This document shows positions 1 to 10,412 of a stretch of DNA of 64,000 nucleotides, piece by piece; the first letter of the stretch is position 1, and the number at the start of each line of letters is the position of its first letter. A program made the position numbers and the translations under genes. The notes under the pieces were generated by a model. The model was given only the letters and a program-made list of their open reading frames with translations. It ran no database searches and was not told where the DNA came from. The DNA comes from Leucogyrophana mollusca (lineage: Eukaryota > Basidiomycota > Agaricomycetes > Boletales): positions 1 to 64,000 of the forward strand of contig MU266330.1 of the NCBI GenBank assembly GCA_021014945.1. The letters run 5' to 3'.

Positions 1-812
1 GCTGAGAGACAGCTCAAGCAGGGTATCCAGCCTGTTGTCATGCCCACGATCACGGAAATCACAGCAGCGAAGAACAGGGTGCAGTACACGAAAGGTCTAT
101 TCCACGTCGCTGTCGCTGGCATCGCCGGCAGTGGAAAATCGAGTCTGATTAACGTAAATATTTCTTTCGTTCTTTCTGTGTTCTTAGTCGTGTGTGCTTA
201 CTCTTTCTTCAGGGGGTTCGGGGTCTGCGTAGCAAGGATGCCGGTGCGGCGCTCACGGGAGTTACAGAGACCACGCTATCCTTAGGACGGTACTCTGACC
301 CTGATGCTGCGAAGCGCATCGTTTGGTACGACGTGCCTGGTGCAGGCACGCTCAAAATCCGTGATTGGCAGTATTTCAATGCCGAGGGCCTCTATGTCTT
401 CGACGCCATCATCGTTCTGATCGACGCTCGCTTCACGATGACAGACATTGCCATCCTCGCGAACTGCAAACGGTTCAAGATCCCCACATACATTGTTCGC
501 TCCAAATCCGATCAGCACATCCGAAATCTCATGAAAGAGATGGGGTACGATAGCGATGATGACGAAGAAGACAGCAAGGCTCGCCGTGCTCAGCTGTATG
601 AGGCCGCTCGACAACAATTCATCGCCGAAACTCGTCGAAGTGTAACACTCAATCTCGAACAGGCCAACTTGCCGCAGCAGAGGATCTACCTGTTGTGCAA
701 TGATGCACTACTCGGAGCGTCTCGAGGGCTCCAGCCGAAGAAAGCTATAGACGAGGCGGAGCTACTTGCGGACCTCCGCAATGAAGCCCGGGCTGTCACA
801 GGACAGTCTTGA
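1..812 (+). CDS. IRG-like dynamin-type GTPase, copy 1 (5' end outside window)
   Basis: The frame is open from base 1 through exon <1-153, a 59-bp GT-AG intron (154-212) and exon 213-812 (stop 810-812). The protein has the P-loop 'GIAGSGKSSLIN', then 'GAALTGVTETT' (switch I/G2 type), 'WYDVPGAGTLK' (DxPG, G3) and 'RSKSD' (G4-like N/TKxD). This order matches the immunity-related GTPase (IRG) family of vertebrates, which remodel vacuole membranes; a fungal role is not known to me. The first residues seen correspond to the end of the coiled coil in the next gene, so a similar N-terminus probably lies off the left edge. An acidic stretch 'DSDDDEEDS' follows G4. It is a tandem paralogue of the gene at 2880-4242, with its intron at the same place directly after the P-loop. 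Confidence 0.85.
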
Positions 813-2879
813 TGTCGTGTTCTATGACCAGACTTCCAGAAAGTATCCATCCGTCAGTCTCTCACCATCTTCACGACCCCAGCTATGCACCTTTTTCATT
901 TCTATCATGTATTAGTCTTCAATCATGCGCCGGACAAGTGGTAAGGGGATGGACTCGGAGGCGAAAAGGGCATGGTCCCTCGATGGGATTCCTTCCTCCT
1001 TCCTTGACCCTAACCGCCGGCCCGTGTACCTCCATCTGTTCTTTAGCACATATTACATCCCGTATCGATAACCAATGAACCGCCACGGCCCCATATTTCA
1101 CTTCCCATCCGGGGGTGTCCGCCCCCTTGTGGCACGCCCCCCGCGATAAGGGGATCTCCCGCAACAAGGGCAGATCTTCGCATCTCAAACGCTTGTTGTG
1201 CACAAGCTTTCCCTAACTTTCGTGGGATTCACAGATATTGTGCCCTTGATCCTATATCTCCAGGACAGGCGCCTGTTTTGCGAAGCTCGGGATGGGCGGT
1301 ACAATCATGGTAGTGTTCCTCGAGGGCCGCTCATTTTGTGCTTTCACCTTGATCACGTCACTATCGTTATGCCTGCTGTCCTCGTGGAAGAAGCCTGGAG
1401 GCTGCCTCGTTGCACATGAATGCCGCTGGTTCACACCTGAGAAAAAGGTACTGAAGAGAGGTGCCGCGACATGTCCGCGATTGGAGAGGGCCGCAACTCT
1501 ACCTAATATACTCAAGCCCACCTCGTCTACGGCCGGAATCTTTCTACAAGACCAAGCTCACCTTCAGCTCGTCTTACGAGTGTGTATACCTTGCCGCTCA
1601 TATGTGTAGTCCATATGAAATAGAAGCGACCTGTGCTTGATTTCTCCCTCATGTTTGCCACAAGGTCACTTGCCGCCGACCCCAGAAGACAATTGCGATG
1701 TATCCGAAGCAAGAATTCCATGTAAAGGACCAAATACGCGACTCGAAGCTGAACAGCAGGCGTTAGAACGAGCTGGGGCTCAGCGCGAACTGGCAGTGTG
1801 GGCACGATTTGTAGAAAGCCGCACCAGAACGCAGGCGCCTGCGGAGGGGGAGATACCGACGCAAGCAGCCGAGAGAAGCCGGCTGGCTCACTGGAACTGG
1901 AGGGAGGAGATATGTATGAGACGACGGAGCGGCTGGCAAGAGCAGTGAGGCTCGGCGACATCCTTCGGAGTTCGCTAAGAGGCGGCTAGAGTCGAGGCGG
2001 GGGTAGGAAAGGCAAGAGCTAGAATTGCACATCGGTGGAGCTTAACTAGAGGATATCTGATCTCTGCGATTGGACTTCCGGACTGCGGGTCCACGTCGCT
2101 TGCCTACTGTCGCCATCCACATATCTGCTTTCTGTTCAGTCGTGCGCACCATCACTCTCTTCAGTTCAGGGGGACTACCCTCAGGTGTCACGCTGGACGG
2201 CCCGCATGCGCCCAGACAATTACGAGCTATGTTCGCTCATGCAGCGGGTCTAACATTCGACGACATAACTCAACCCATTTGGAATGGAAGGGCCGTCTGT
2301 ACGATGGTTCTATCATATTTGTTTAGGGGCTGACGGAAACTGCTGTGTGAAGGTCTATAGCACAGTGCGGCCTTGGAGCACCCTAGATCTGGGCACAGGG
2401 TGTGAAGCAGTTGGCGCCAAATAGACGCTCAGCCGTGTCTGGATCCTGCAAAACGAGCAACGTTGGCGCTGCAAGTTCGCATCTGTCGAACTTTATCGAA
2501 TTCCTGGGCTTCGGAAGCGCCCACCACAGCTACCAGCTTCTGTGCGTTCTAGCATGTTCGTAATCTCTTTGAGGAACCCTTGCCCAGGCATCAAGGCCTC
2601 AAGGACAGCGCGAGGCATCTGCTTTATAGGTCGCATCTTCGGTCGTTGGATCCCAGTGTCACTATCTGTGGATTCAAGTTCTCAACTGCCCCGAGGAATT
2701 ATCTCAGACGGTGAGTGTTCAGAGGCTGATCCCTCAACCCGGCTGATACTTTCAACCGTGTCAGTACAGTCCATTGAACGGTGCCTTCAACCACGTCGCA
2801 CGTCCGAGCATCTTATACTCCATTTCCAACTCGCCGATCTTGAATCTGTTCGTCTCCTCACGCATACTCGCGCCTTAAG
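813..2879. other. 2.07-kb intergenic stretch without a supported gene
   Basis: This lies between the two IRG-like genes. Only short overlapping open frames on both strands are present (the longest about 145 codons, with no family motif and no splice-joined extension). I see no transposon ends, long repeats or recognisable remnant of the GTPase. The last few hundred bases should hold the promoter and leader of the second GTPase, but no clear TATA box was identified. Confidence 0.5.
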
Positions 2880-4242
2880 ATGGGTTCCTGGTTCTCGAGA
2901 TCTAAGCCATCTGGTCCCAACCCTACCGTTAAAGCACTCCAGGACGCTCAAAACGCGCAAGCTGCTCAGGCGAAGGCGGAGCAGGCAGCTAGGGACGCGA
3001 GGGCAGATGCTGACAAGATAGCTCAGACAGCACGCGATGAATCTGCGCGAGCGCGCTCCGCTCTGGAGGCTGCGGAGGCAGCTATGCGCAACGCGAACGA
3101 GCAGGCCGCGCGGGAAAGGCAGGCACAACGGGATGCTGAACAAGCAGCAAATGCCGCCAGGGATGCGGCCCAGGCTCAGGCGAACGCAGCCACCGCGGAA
3201 GCGGCCAAATTCGCACAACAAGCAGAGCTCGAGAAACAGAGGGCGCAGATCGCGCAGGAGGAAGCACAAAGAGCGGCACAGGCTGCCCGTGAGGAAGCAG
3301 ATAGGCAGCGGAAGCTTGCGGACGAGGACAGGAGAAAGGCTGCTGAGGCGCAAAAGGCGGCGGAGAAACAGGCGGCGGAGGCTGCCGCTAAGGCTCAGCA
3401 GGCGGTAGATGCACAGAAGGAAGCAGAGAGGAAGTTGAAGGAAGGAATACAGCCAATCGTCATGCCCACTGACAAAGAGATGGCAGATGCCAAGAAGAGG
3501 ATGCAATGGAGAGACGACCTCTTCCATTTTGCTATCGCCGGAGTTGCTGGGGGAGGAAAGTCGTCACTGATCAACGTGAATATTCCTCACCGTTTTCTTC
3601 AATACCAATGCCCTGTACTCACTGCTCTTTCAGGCGTTTCGTGGACTGAAAAACAAGGATCGCGGCGCGGCGCCTACTGGTATCACCGAAACCACGCTGG
3701 CGATGGCCAGATTCCCCGATTCCAATCGCGACTACCCATTTGTCTGGTATGATATCCCCGGTGCCGGCACGTTGAAGATTCCAGACTGGCAGTACTTCAA
3801 CGCCCAAGGACTCTACGTTTTCGACTGCATCATGGTCTTGTTCGACAATCGGTTCACGATGACAGACATTGCCATCCTCACGAACGCGAGGCGTTTCCGC
3901 ATTCCGACCTATATCATTCGGTCGAAGGCAGACCAACACATTCGGAACATGGTGAAGGAGATGGGGTATGATAGTGAAGATGACGACGATGACAAGGATC
4001 GCCGCGACCAGTTATTGAAGGCCGCCCGGACTCAGTTCATCACCGAAACGCGCCGAAGCGTCAAACTCAACCTCCAGAATGCCAATCTGCCAGACCAAAA
4101 GGTATACATCGTTTCCAACGACTGTCTCCTCGGGATTATCAAAGAGAAGAAGCCGAAGAAGGTCATCGACGAACTGGAGTTACTCACAGATCTGTATAAC
4201 GAGGCCCACGCCAGGCGATCGCGTGCAGCGCCTGCTTCTTGA
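2880..4242 (+). CDS. IRG-like GTPase with N-terminal coiled coil and predicted myristoylation signal, copy 2
   Basis: Two exons, 2880-3575 and 3634-4242, separated by a 58-bp intron, encode 434 aa. The N-terminus 'MGSWFSRS' fits the N-myristoylation consensus (Gly2, Ser6). Residues about 20-190 are a long Ala/Gln/Glu/Arg-rich heptad-type coiled coil. The GTPase domain starts near residue 215: P-loop 'GVAGGGKSSLIN' (residues 221-232, Lys227), 'GAAPTGITETT', 'WYDIPGAGTLK' (G3) and 'RSKAD' (G4). The intron falls exactly after the P-loop, as in copy 1. Family knowledge: IRG GTPases oligomerise on membranes and some are myristoylated. Inference: a membrane-associated, dynamin-like protein. The two copies are clearly homologous but diverged, so the duplication is not recent. 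AIG1-type or septin GTPases are less likely because of the WYDIPG and GITETT motifs. Confidence 0.87.
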
Positions 4243-4571
4243 GCTGTATTCTCAGTCTGTCTTCGTTGTCCCACTTCCAGAGGTTTCGGGTTTCCATCAC
4301 ATGGCCCGGGCCCATCTTCTCAATCTCATGAATGGCCTTTATATAGGTACCACCACGTGCTTGTTTATGCCATTGAACAATATTCCAGCAGCTTCTCAAT
4401 CCAACAAGCACAAACAAACGCCTTATCCACCCGAGTGCCAGTGAAACAAAACAAGAACCCCAGCCTATGATTACCATGATTACCCTTTAAAACCCTTTTG
4501 CTCTAATGTTCCTCTCACTCTGACTTAAACGAACTTGCCCCGCGCGACCGATTAGACCACTGCTTCTACTA

Positions 4572-5054
4572 TCAGCACGAGAGGATACCATTAGAGTTGG
4601 TGATGCAAGTGTCTGTGTGACAACATAATGAGTATCGAGAAACGTCGAAGGCAAACTGGTACTCACTCAGGTCGATGACACTGGCAGGGTCACCACCGCT
4701 CCCATTTTTGCAGTCGCACAACAGGTAAGTAGTGCCGGCTTCGAGTGCGCAGTTGGTGCACGAGCCGGTATAACCACCCCTACAAATATATTCAGAATCG
4801 AAAATGGCGGACAAGAAGCTCAAAACAACTCACCCAGAAGCGCATGAAAGATTGCCGTCATAGTTTGCGACACAGTTGGCGGTATCGAGCGCGCTTTCAG
4901 CGTAATTGCCACTCTCTGAGCGGCAGTCGGCATATAAAATGGAGCCCGACAGGCTCACGCTGTTGCAGGACGAGCTAAAACCAGACGCGACAGCGCTGGA
5001 TGCGCCGAAGAGCATGAGACCGCTGGCGAGGATTTGGAACGAAGTGAATTGCAT
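4572..5054 (-). CDS. Secreted CVNH (cyanovirin-N homology) domain protein, copy 1
   Basis: Minus-strand exons are 5054-4834, 4779-4667 and 4612-4572, with two 54-bp introns, giving 124 aa. A hydrophobic signal peptide (about 22 aa, ending 'SSAVASG') precedes the CVNH core: 'CNSVSLSGSILYADC', then 'NCVANYDGNLSC', 'CDCKNGSGG', and the end 'SNGILSC'. The spaced cysteines and the closing Asn-Gly-x-Leu pattern are typical of the CVNH fold, found in filamentous ascomycetes, ferns and cyanobacteria and often sugar-binding. Ligand and role here are unknown. Exon lengths (221/113/41) are identical to those of the inverted copy at 6281-6764. A TATA box lies about 50 bp upstream. Confidence 0.85.
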
Positions 5055-5104
5055 GTTGGCTGTGAGTTATTTTCTGAGGGGATATCTGCGATACCGAGGC
5101 TCAC

Positions 5105-5111
5105 TTATATA
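5105..5111 (-). promoter_or_regulatory. TATA box of CVNH copy 1
   Basis: TATATAA on the minus strand, about 50 bp before the start codon at 5054. Confidence 0.6.
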
Positions 5112-6215
5112 ACAAACCTGAGCCAGTGAAGGTACAGTCGGCCAACGACATGAACACCGGGTGGCACACTGCCATTTGGTATTTCGAGAGCTGATGCAAG
5201 ATCATGCAGCTGTCGTAAACACTCAAGGACCAAGGCGATGAGAAGAAACCAGATCACGCGCCCATGTAATACTTATGACAAGAGTATGATTGGAGAGTAA
5301 GTAACTATGCAGAACCAGTCGATTAGCGCCTGATGTCAAGGGGTAATTTAAAACAGATCCAGTCCGACGACGGCACCCCAAGACGCGTGCAATTGCGAAC
5401 ACTCCTCAGGTTTGCCAGACGACGAGCGAGGGAAAAAGTCCTTCAAAGCTGTCAACACGGCGGCCAGGTCCAGATGCATGTGATGTATGCTCTTTGGAAG
5501 ACCAAGGCATCGGTTCTCGTTGGCCGGGAGATGAGGTTGAAGAGCGTCCAGGCTATGTTTCGGAGTATCCTTCACCTGGAACGAAGCGCAGGCCAACACT
5601 TTGAATGTGTGGAATGTCAAAAAGGCCAGCTTTGATATGCCATGCCTACATCTTAATCCTGGCTCGAAATCGACAAGGCATGGCCTGCCAGCGGACATTG
5701 CAGCACCCTGATAATCACTCGAGCCCTTCCGATGCCCGCTTAATGCCACCACGGTCATAGCTTTGGGGCTCAACTTCATCAGGCGACATGTACTGATCCC
5801 TGGTATCATTAAGATGGTCGGTAAGCACGACCTGGTTCCGTGCCAGGTCTCGTATCGCTCAATTGTTCGGATATATTTCAAGCATCGTGCGTCTTTTTTG
5901 TTTATCACTGAGCTGAGCGTTTAGCACACATGCAGCGAGGCGACGATATGCTAAACGGGCTTAGCGCTGGTTTGGATATCAACGGAAAGCAATCTCACAA
6001 CGTTCATAACTCATTTTCGAGGTTTAATATATCACTGCGCAGTTTCTTGGGCGTCATCAGGCTTTCAATCCATGATGGGGGTTGGGTGAATATCCTGATC
6101 ATGTCTTCTTGTCCACAGCCATATCGTGGCAGGCGTTGCCGTGGCCTACAGGAACATCGGGGTCCTCGTTCGTCCCCAAGGCGAGTACATTCCCCCTCAA
6201 GGATACAAGGACATG
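5112..6215. other. Intergenic stretch between the divergent CVNH genes
   Basis: About 1.1 kb between the two TATA boxes. One minus-strand open frame of about 185 codons (5908-5348) has no recognisable domain, signal or splice-joined neighbours. I treat the stretch as non-coding. Confidence 0.45.
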
Positions 6216-6221
6216 TATAAA
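6216..6221 (+). promoter_or_regulatory. TATA box of CVNH copy 2
   Basis: TATAAA 60 bp upstream of the ATG at 6281. Confidence 0.6.
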
Positions 6222-6280
6222 GGCGAGCCACTCACCCCTAATTCTCTCAACAAAAAACTCCTCACAAACAATCTTTCAGC

Positions 6281-6764
6281 ATGCATTTCACTCTTCTCCC
6301 TATTCTCACCAGCGGCTTCCTTCTCTTTGCTGCGTCTAGTGCTCGCGCTTCAGGTTTCGCTAGCACCTGTAATGACATCACCTTGAGCGGTACAACTTTG
6401 TCCGCGGAATGCGGCAACGGCCATGGCGAGTCGTTCCAGGCATCCATCAACACCAATGACTGCATTGCCAACTATGGAGGCACCCTCACGTGTGCACCCA
6501 AGTAAGTTGTCTCCCACTCCCCAGCCGTATTTCGCATTACTCAACCGTAATGAACAGTGGTGGTTATAGCGGCTCGTGCAACACCTGCTTCATTGAGCCT
6601 GGCACGACAAATATGTTGTGCGATTGCGAAAATGGGTCAGGCGGCTCTCCTGCCAGCCTGATCGACTTGAGTAGGTCACGAACGCGCCTTCGCTGGAACC
6701 AACACTAATTGTTCTCACTCCAGACTCGTGTTTCACTAACACGTTCGGCAGCCTCTCATGCTAA
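6281..6764 (+). CDS. Secreted CVNH domain protein, copy 2
   Basis: Exons 6281-6501, 6558-6670 and 6724-6764 (introns 56 and 53 bp) encode 124 aa, the same length and the same exon sizes as the inverted copy at 4572-5054. The signal peptide 'MHFTLLPILTSGFLLFAASS' is followed by 'CNDITLSGTTLSAEC', 'NDCIANYGGTLTC', 'CDCENGSGG' and 'NTFGSLSC'. This is one CVNH domain with cysteines at the same positions as copy 1. Closely related but diverged at many sites. Function beyond a likely carbohydrate-binding secreted protein is not known. Confidence 0.86.
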
Positions 6765-7226
6765 ACGTGATCTCACTGTCCCGCTGAGAGAATGGCCTAA
6801 GCGTTACGCGGTGCTCGTGTCAATGTGGGGAGTTGCCAGCAGGATAAGATAATTAGAGTCACTATTTTATATTCGAACATTCGATGTATCAGTGGGTTGG
6901 TGCTACTTGTTGTCTTTCTTACAGGGATGGCTTTTTGGGAATAGATGTTTTAGTGTTCTCAGTGGAAACTTGACTGGTCGGATTCATGCAGATAGTGGTG
7001 CATGTCAAATACTGTTCACAAGTCAGGTGGGCAGCGTGGTGATCATACTTAGTCTTCAGATTCAACGATACCTGCTTCAAAGACACCACAACAGCCGATT
7101 CCATTCCATCTCAACAAGTCCCATGCAAGCGTTTAGAAGCCAGTAGGTTCAATTTAATATACGACATATATCCAGGGAAAATGGAAGACGTGCCAACTAT
7201 GTTCTCGAAGCGTCCTCGAGCGAGCG
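6765..7226. other. Intergenic stretch
   Basis: 460 bp between convergent genes; no feature seen. Confidence 0.5.
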
Positions 7227-7756
7227 TCATGCGATTGTGACGGAAGCGTTCTTGAATTCAAGGTAGGGAAATGGTGCCCCCTGGAACAAAACATCAGATT
7301 GTTTCTGGCGCCCGAGAAATCGAGATACTCACCCCAAGCAAGCACAAATGCGTCAATGTGAAAATGGCTTTGCCTTTGTCCATATACTCCGGAATCTGGA
7401 CCGTAAAGTTTTGATACCAGCCACCCGGTAGCGGGATGGTTGCATCCCATGGACCTGCATAGAGGACAGAGCCAAGCTCTTGGGCTGGGTCGGGGCAGAC
7501 CCCGTTACTGTCGCAGTTGTTGACTGCAAGGGCGATGCCGACTTGTATGCACGAAGCCAAATTTTCCTGTGGATGTACAAGTGAATCGGGTGTGGGCAGT
7601 GAAGGAAGACAGACGCTTTACAGGTTGGATGACTTGGACTGTCGCGTCTTGGCCTGCTGTCAGGACAGCTCCGTCGGTAGGATAGCCGAGTCTGATGAGC
7701 TGACCGGCGGCCAGTGAGGCTGTGGTCAATAATGCGAAGGAAGTGAAAAGCTTCAT
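7227..7756 (-). CDS. Small secreted protein, four-member family, copy 1
   Basis: Minus-strand exons 7756-7622, 7566-7333 and 7280-7227 (introns 55 and 52 bp, both phase 0) encode 140 aa. The signal peptide 'MKLFTSFALLTTASLAAG' is followed by 'LGYPTDGAVLTAGQ', 'VGIALAV', 'LGSVLYAGP', 'WYQNFTV', 'TLTHLCLLG' and 'PYLEFKNASVTIA' at the end. I recognise this as a lineage-expanded basidiomycete secreted family without assigned function; a compact beta-rich fold is an inference. The NFT and NAS sequons could be N-glycosylated. Three paralogues with the same exon plan lie at 10665-11223, 11944-12503 and 13560-14109, all on the same strand. Confidence 0.8.
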
Positions 7757-7835
7757 GACGGGCGAGGCGAGGATGAGTATTCTAGAGACTGAGAACTGGG
7801 ATCGCAATGACTGTGACCCGCAGAGAATTATGCAA

Positions 7836-7843
7836 CTTATATA
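7836..7843 (-). promoter_or_regulatory. TATA box of secreted family copy 1
   Basis: TATATAAG on the minus strand, about 80 bp upstream of the start at 7756. Confidence 0.5.
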
Positions 7844-8424
7844 CCATGCGGTCAACGAGCAGCGACGAGGCTGTGACTCTGCCTGTCCTGGAATCCCTTG
7901 GCTCTCTGTTGGGACTGACGTTGCCAAGCCATCAGCAAGCATTTCTGTCGCACTCAATGACTTCGATAAAACGTTCAACATGTCCTTGGGCAGAGGTAAA
8001 GCTGTGCGACAGAAGGAAAGCTCTCTCATTAGCATACGTACCTGTGCGTGACGGAATTCATGACCGGTCCCACCTCCACACCCCTGTCGAAAAGACAGAA
8101 AGATACTCACAGTGGTCTACGCTCACCGCTCAATCAATAGTGCGGTGAATAGGAGCTGCAGAGCGAGCTCCCAGCCAACGGGAGGCATGCGGAGTTACAC
8201 CAATACGGGTTTTTGTGAGGTAAAATTGACTGGTGGGGGAAAAACTGGAGTGATATCCAAATGGTGATTGCGAGAAGACCAAAAGCTGCATTAGCTTCGA
8301 CAATGAAACCCCTTGCTTAACTTCCATAAAGCTCTTCCTGAAAATCCTAGCTTCCCCATATCCGACACACCTGCAACGAGTGTCAGTCATGAAATACTGC
8401 TCGAGGGGACTGACTTACTTGGGG
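7844..8424. other. Intergenic stretch
   Basis: About 580 bp with no supported gene or repeat. Confidence 0.45.
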
Positions 8425-10051
8425 TTACGAATCGTAGTCGTCGTACTTGCCATAGATATCAGGGTCGTCTGCATCGTTCGGGCGTTTTTCAACTGGATCC
8501 TCGTACCAATCGAATAATCCGGTGTGATCTATGAACCATTGTTCCTCTTCTGGAGACAGAGGCCCTCCTCCGTGGACGCTGATGTCGGCGATAGGTGCGA
8601 CAGTCTCAAAATCTTCGACGTCGGTGTCGGTAATGCTATTCCACTCAACCTCCGCTTTTGAAACTCGCCACCGAGCTTCCACCATCGCCTTCAGCGCAGC
8701 GGGCGAGAAGTTGCAGTTGTAAAGAGCAACATTTCTGAGATCCGCGCACATGAACCCTATATCATCGCGGCCGCCATCCCTCATCGCAGCAAGGATCCCA
8801 TCGTTAAATCCAGGGCAATTGTAGAGATAGAGCTCTCTCCCAGACCATTCTCGGAGAACCCCAGTAAGGTCCCATTCCGCGTCGATATCTTCTAAACTGA
8901 GATGATATCCTGACACATATTGGAACGAAGCGAGGGAGCAGCGCTTGATTGTGGTGGATTCCGCTCCAGTATCAACCGCGTGGAATATCTCAGAGACAAC
9001 ATCACCGCCGAGATCCTCCAGGGTTATCGAATTGAGATATAGTTCAATGTCTCTTCGGCGCGGCGCATTTTGGTCAAATTCCATGTCCTTGATAGTAAGC
9101 GAGTCGATGGAGCGTACCGCTGCAAGGGCATCAAGTACGCTGTACAAGGAGATAGCCTCATATGCCGAAAGGGGTTTATAACGCGACAATGTGAATCGTC
9201 GGAGCTGAAGTTGGTGGAACCAGCCAGGGTTGCTGACGTAAACATCGCAGAAGTTCCGCCCATCTAGGGAGAGTTCCTGCAAGACTGGAGTCGAGAAATT
9301 CCACTCCGCCATGGTATCGGCACCAGTACCGATGCGATCGTCTAGCTTGCATTCAAGATTCAGTCTGCGAAGTTTAGGCGCAGCGCCTTGAAAGTGCGCA
9401 ATGAGGGAAGGTAGGGAAGAACGACGCATGACGTTGAAACGGAGACTTCTAAGGCGGTGGAGGTGATGGAGGAGGTGTTGCATCACAGCGTCGACGCGAG
9501 CTTTTTCGCGTGTGTCATTTTCGTCTTGATCAGTGCGCCTTCTCGTCACGAAGACGTCGATAGGAAGGTCCTTAGACCATTCCAGGTATGATTTGACGAG
9601 GGAGAGTGGAGTATGTCGTGAATCTACGAGGATCACCAGACGCGTCCAAAAGATGGGGACGGATGACATGAGACACTGCCAATAGCGGCAAACGGATGCG
9701 ATGGAAAAAGGAAATAACGTCGGGGATAGCATGTCGGCGCGGTCCCAGCGAGATCTGTATGGCGTCTCTTGGATACCCAACCCACCTAGGTGCCACGGGA
9801 ATCCGTCTGCATATCGATATTTCTTGAATACGATCTTGAAGATAATAATCAGGAGTTCAGGAGGGAGAGCGTTGATGTGTGTATTCGGACCGCGTGACGG
9901 TGTGAGAGTGTACGCGTTACGAGCGAAGACAGCTGCGTCTGAATCCACACGCCCAGGTGTATGGGATTGCGTGCTGCCGCTCTGTGACACGTCCAATGTT
10001 TCGACCTAAGTATCTGGGCTAGCAGATCAAGCTGGAGACTCGCACCATCAT
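8425..10051 (-). CDS. F-box protein
   Basis: The main exon (9981-8425) is a long open frame containing an F-box, 'INALPPELLIIIFKIVFKK' followed by 'VCRYWQCLMSSVPIFWT', and then about 400 aa with leucine-rich-repeat-like spacing ('LRSLRFNV', 'LQELSLDG', 'LRNVALYNC'). F-box proteins recruit substrates to SCF ubiquitin ligases; the target is unknown. The main frame has no ATG before the F-box, only a TTG near 9996. The best start is ATGATG at 10051-10046, joined by a 64-bp intron (10045-9982), giving 520 aa. An alternative acceptor 24 bp earlier is also in frame. Agaricomycetes carry hundreds of such F-box genes. The stop is at 8427-8425. Confidence 0.82.
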
Positions 10052-10412
10052 CGATAAGAGCTTGATTTTAGTTTGGCGATAGAGAACTCTTTTCAACTTG
10101 AGTGTGCAGTGATGTGGCGCAGCATCTTCCGCCCCCGTGTTTCGGGCCGGGGTGACCGTCGGACTTTTCGCCCAACCCACTCTCTTGTCGTCTTAAGCTC
10201 CCATTCATATTCAAGGCTTTTTGTTATTAGTTGCACAATATCACAATCTTTGTCACTCCAGTCTCCCCCACCCCTTACTGACAGCCACGGAGTCTCGCGT
10301 TTGACTCTTTACCGCACGTCCGCACTCCGACTTCACGTTTTGCAGTCAGAGAAAGCGGGACGGATTACTTACCGCTCTGCATATACGACATGGTCGAGGA
10401 AAGCTGCACCCT
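10052..10412. other. Intergenic stretch
   Basis: Pyrimidine-rich sequence upstream of the F-box gene; nothing further seen before the duplicated unit begins near 10413. Confidence 0.4.

Noticed and set aside
1527..1961. 144-codon minus-strand frame between the IRG-like genes
   Set aside because: No motif, overlapping frames of similar length on the other strand, no splice-joined neighbours, low-complexity residues.
2787..3527. 246-codon minus-strand frame
   Set aside because: Antisense shadow of the coiled-coil exon of the second IRG-like gene; rich in Leu/Ser/Arg as expected for an antisense of Ala/Gln/Glu codons.
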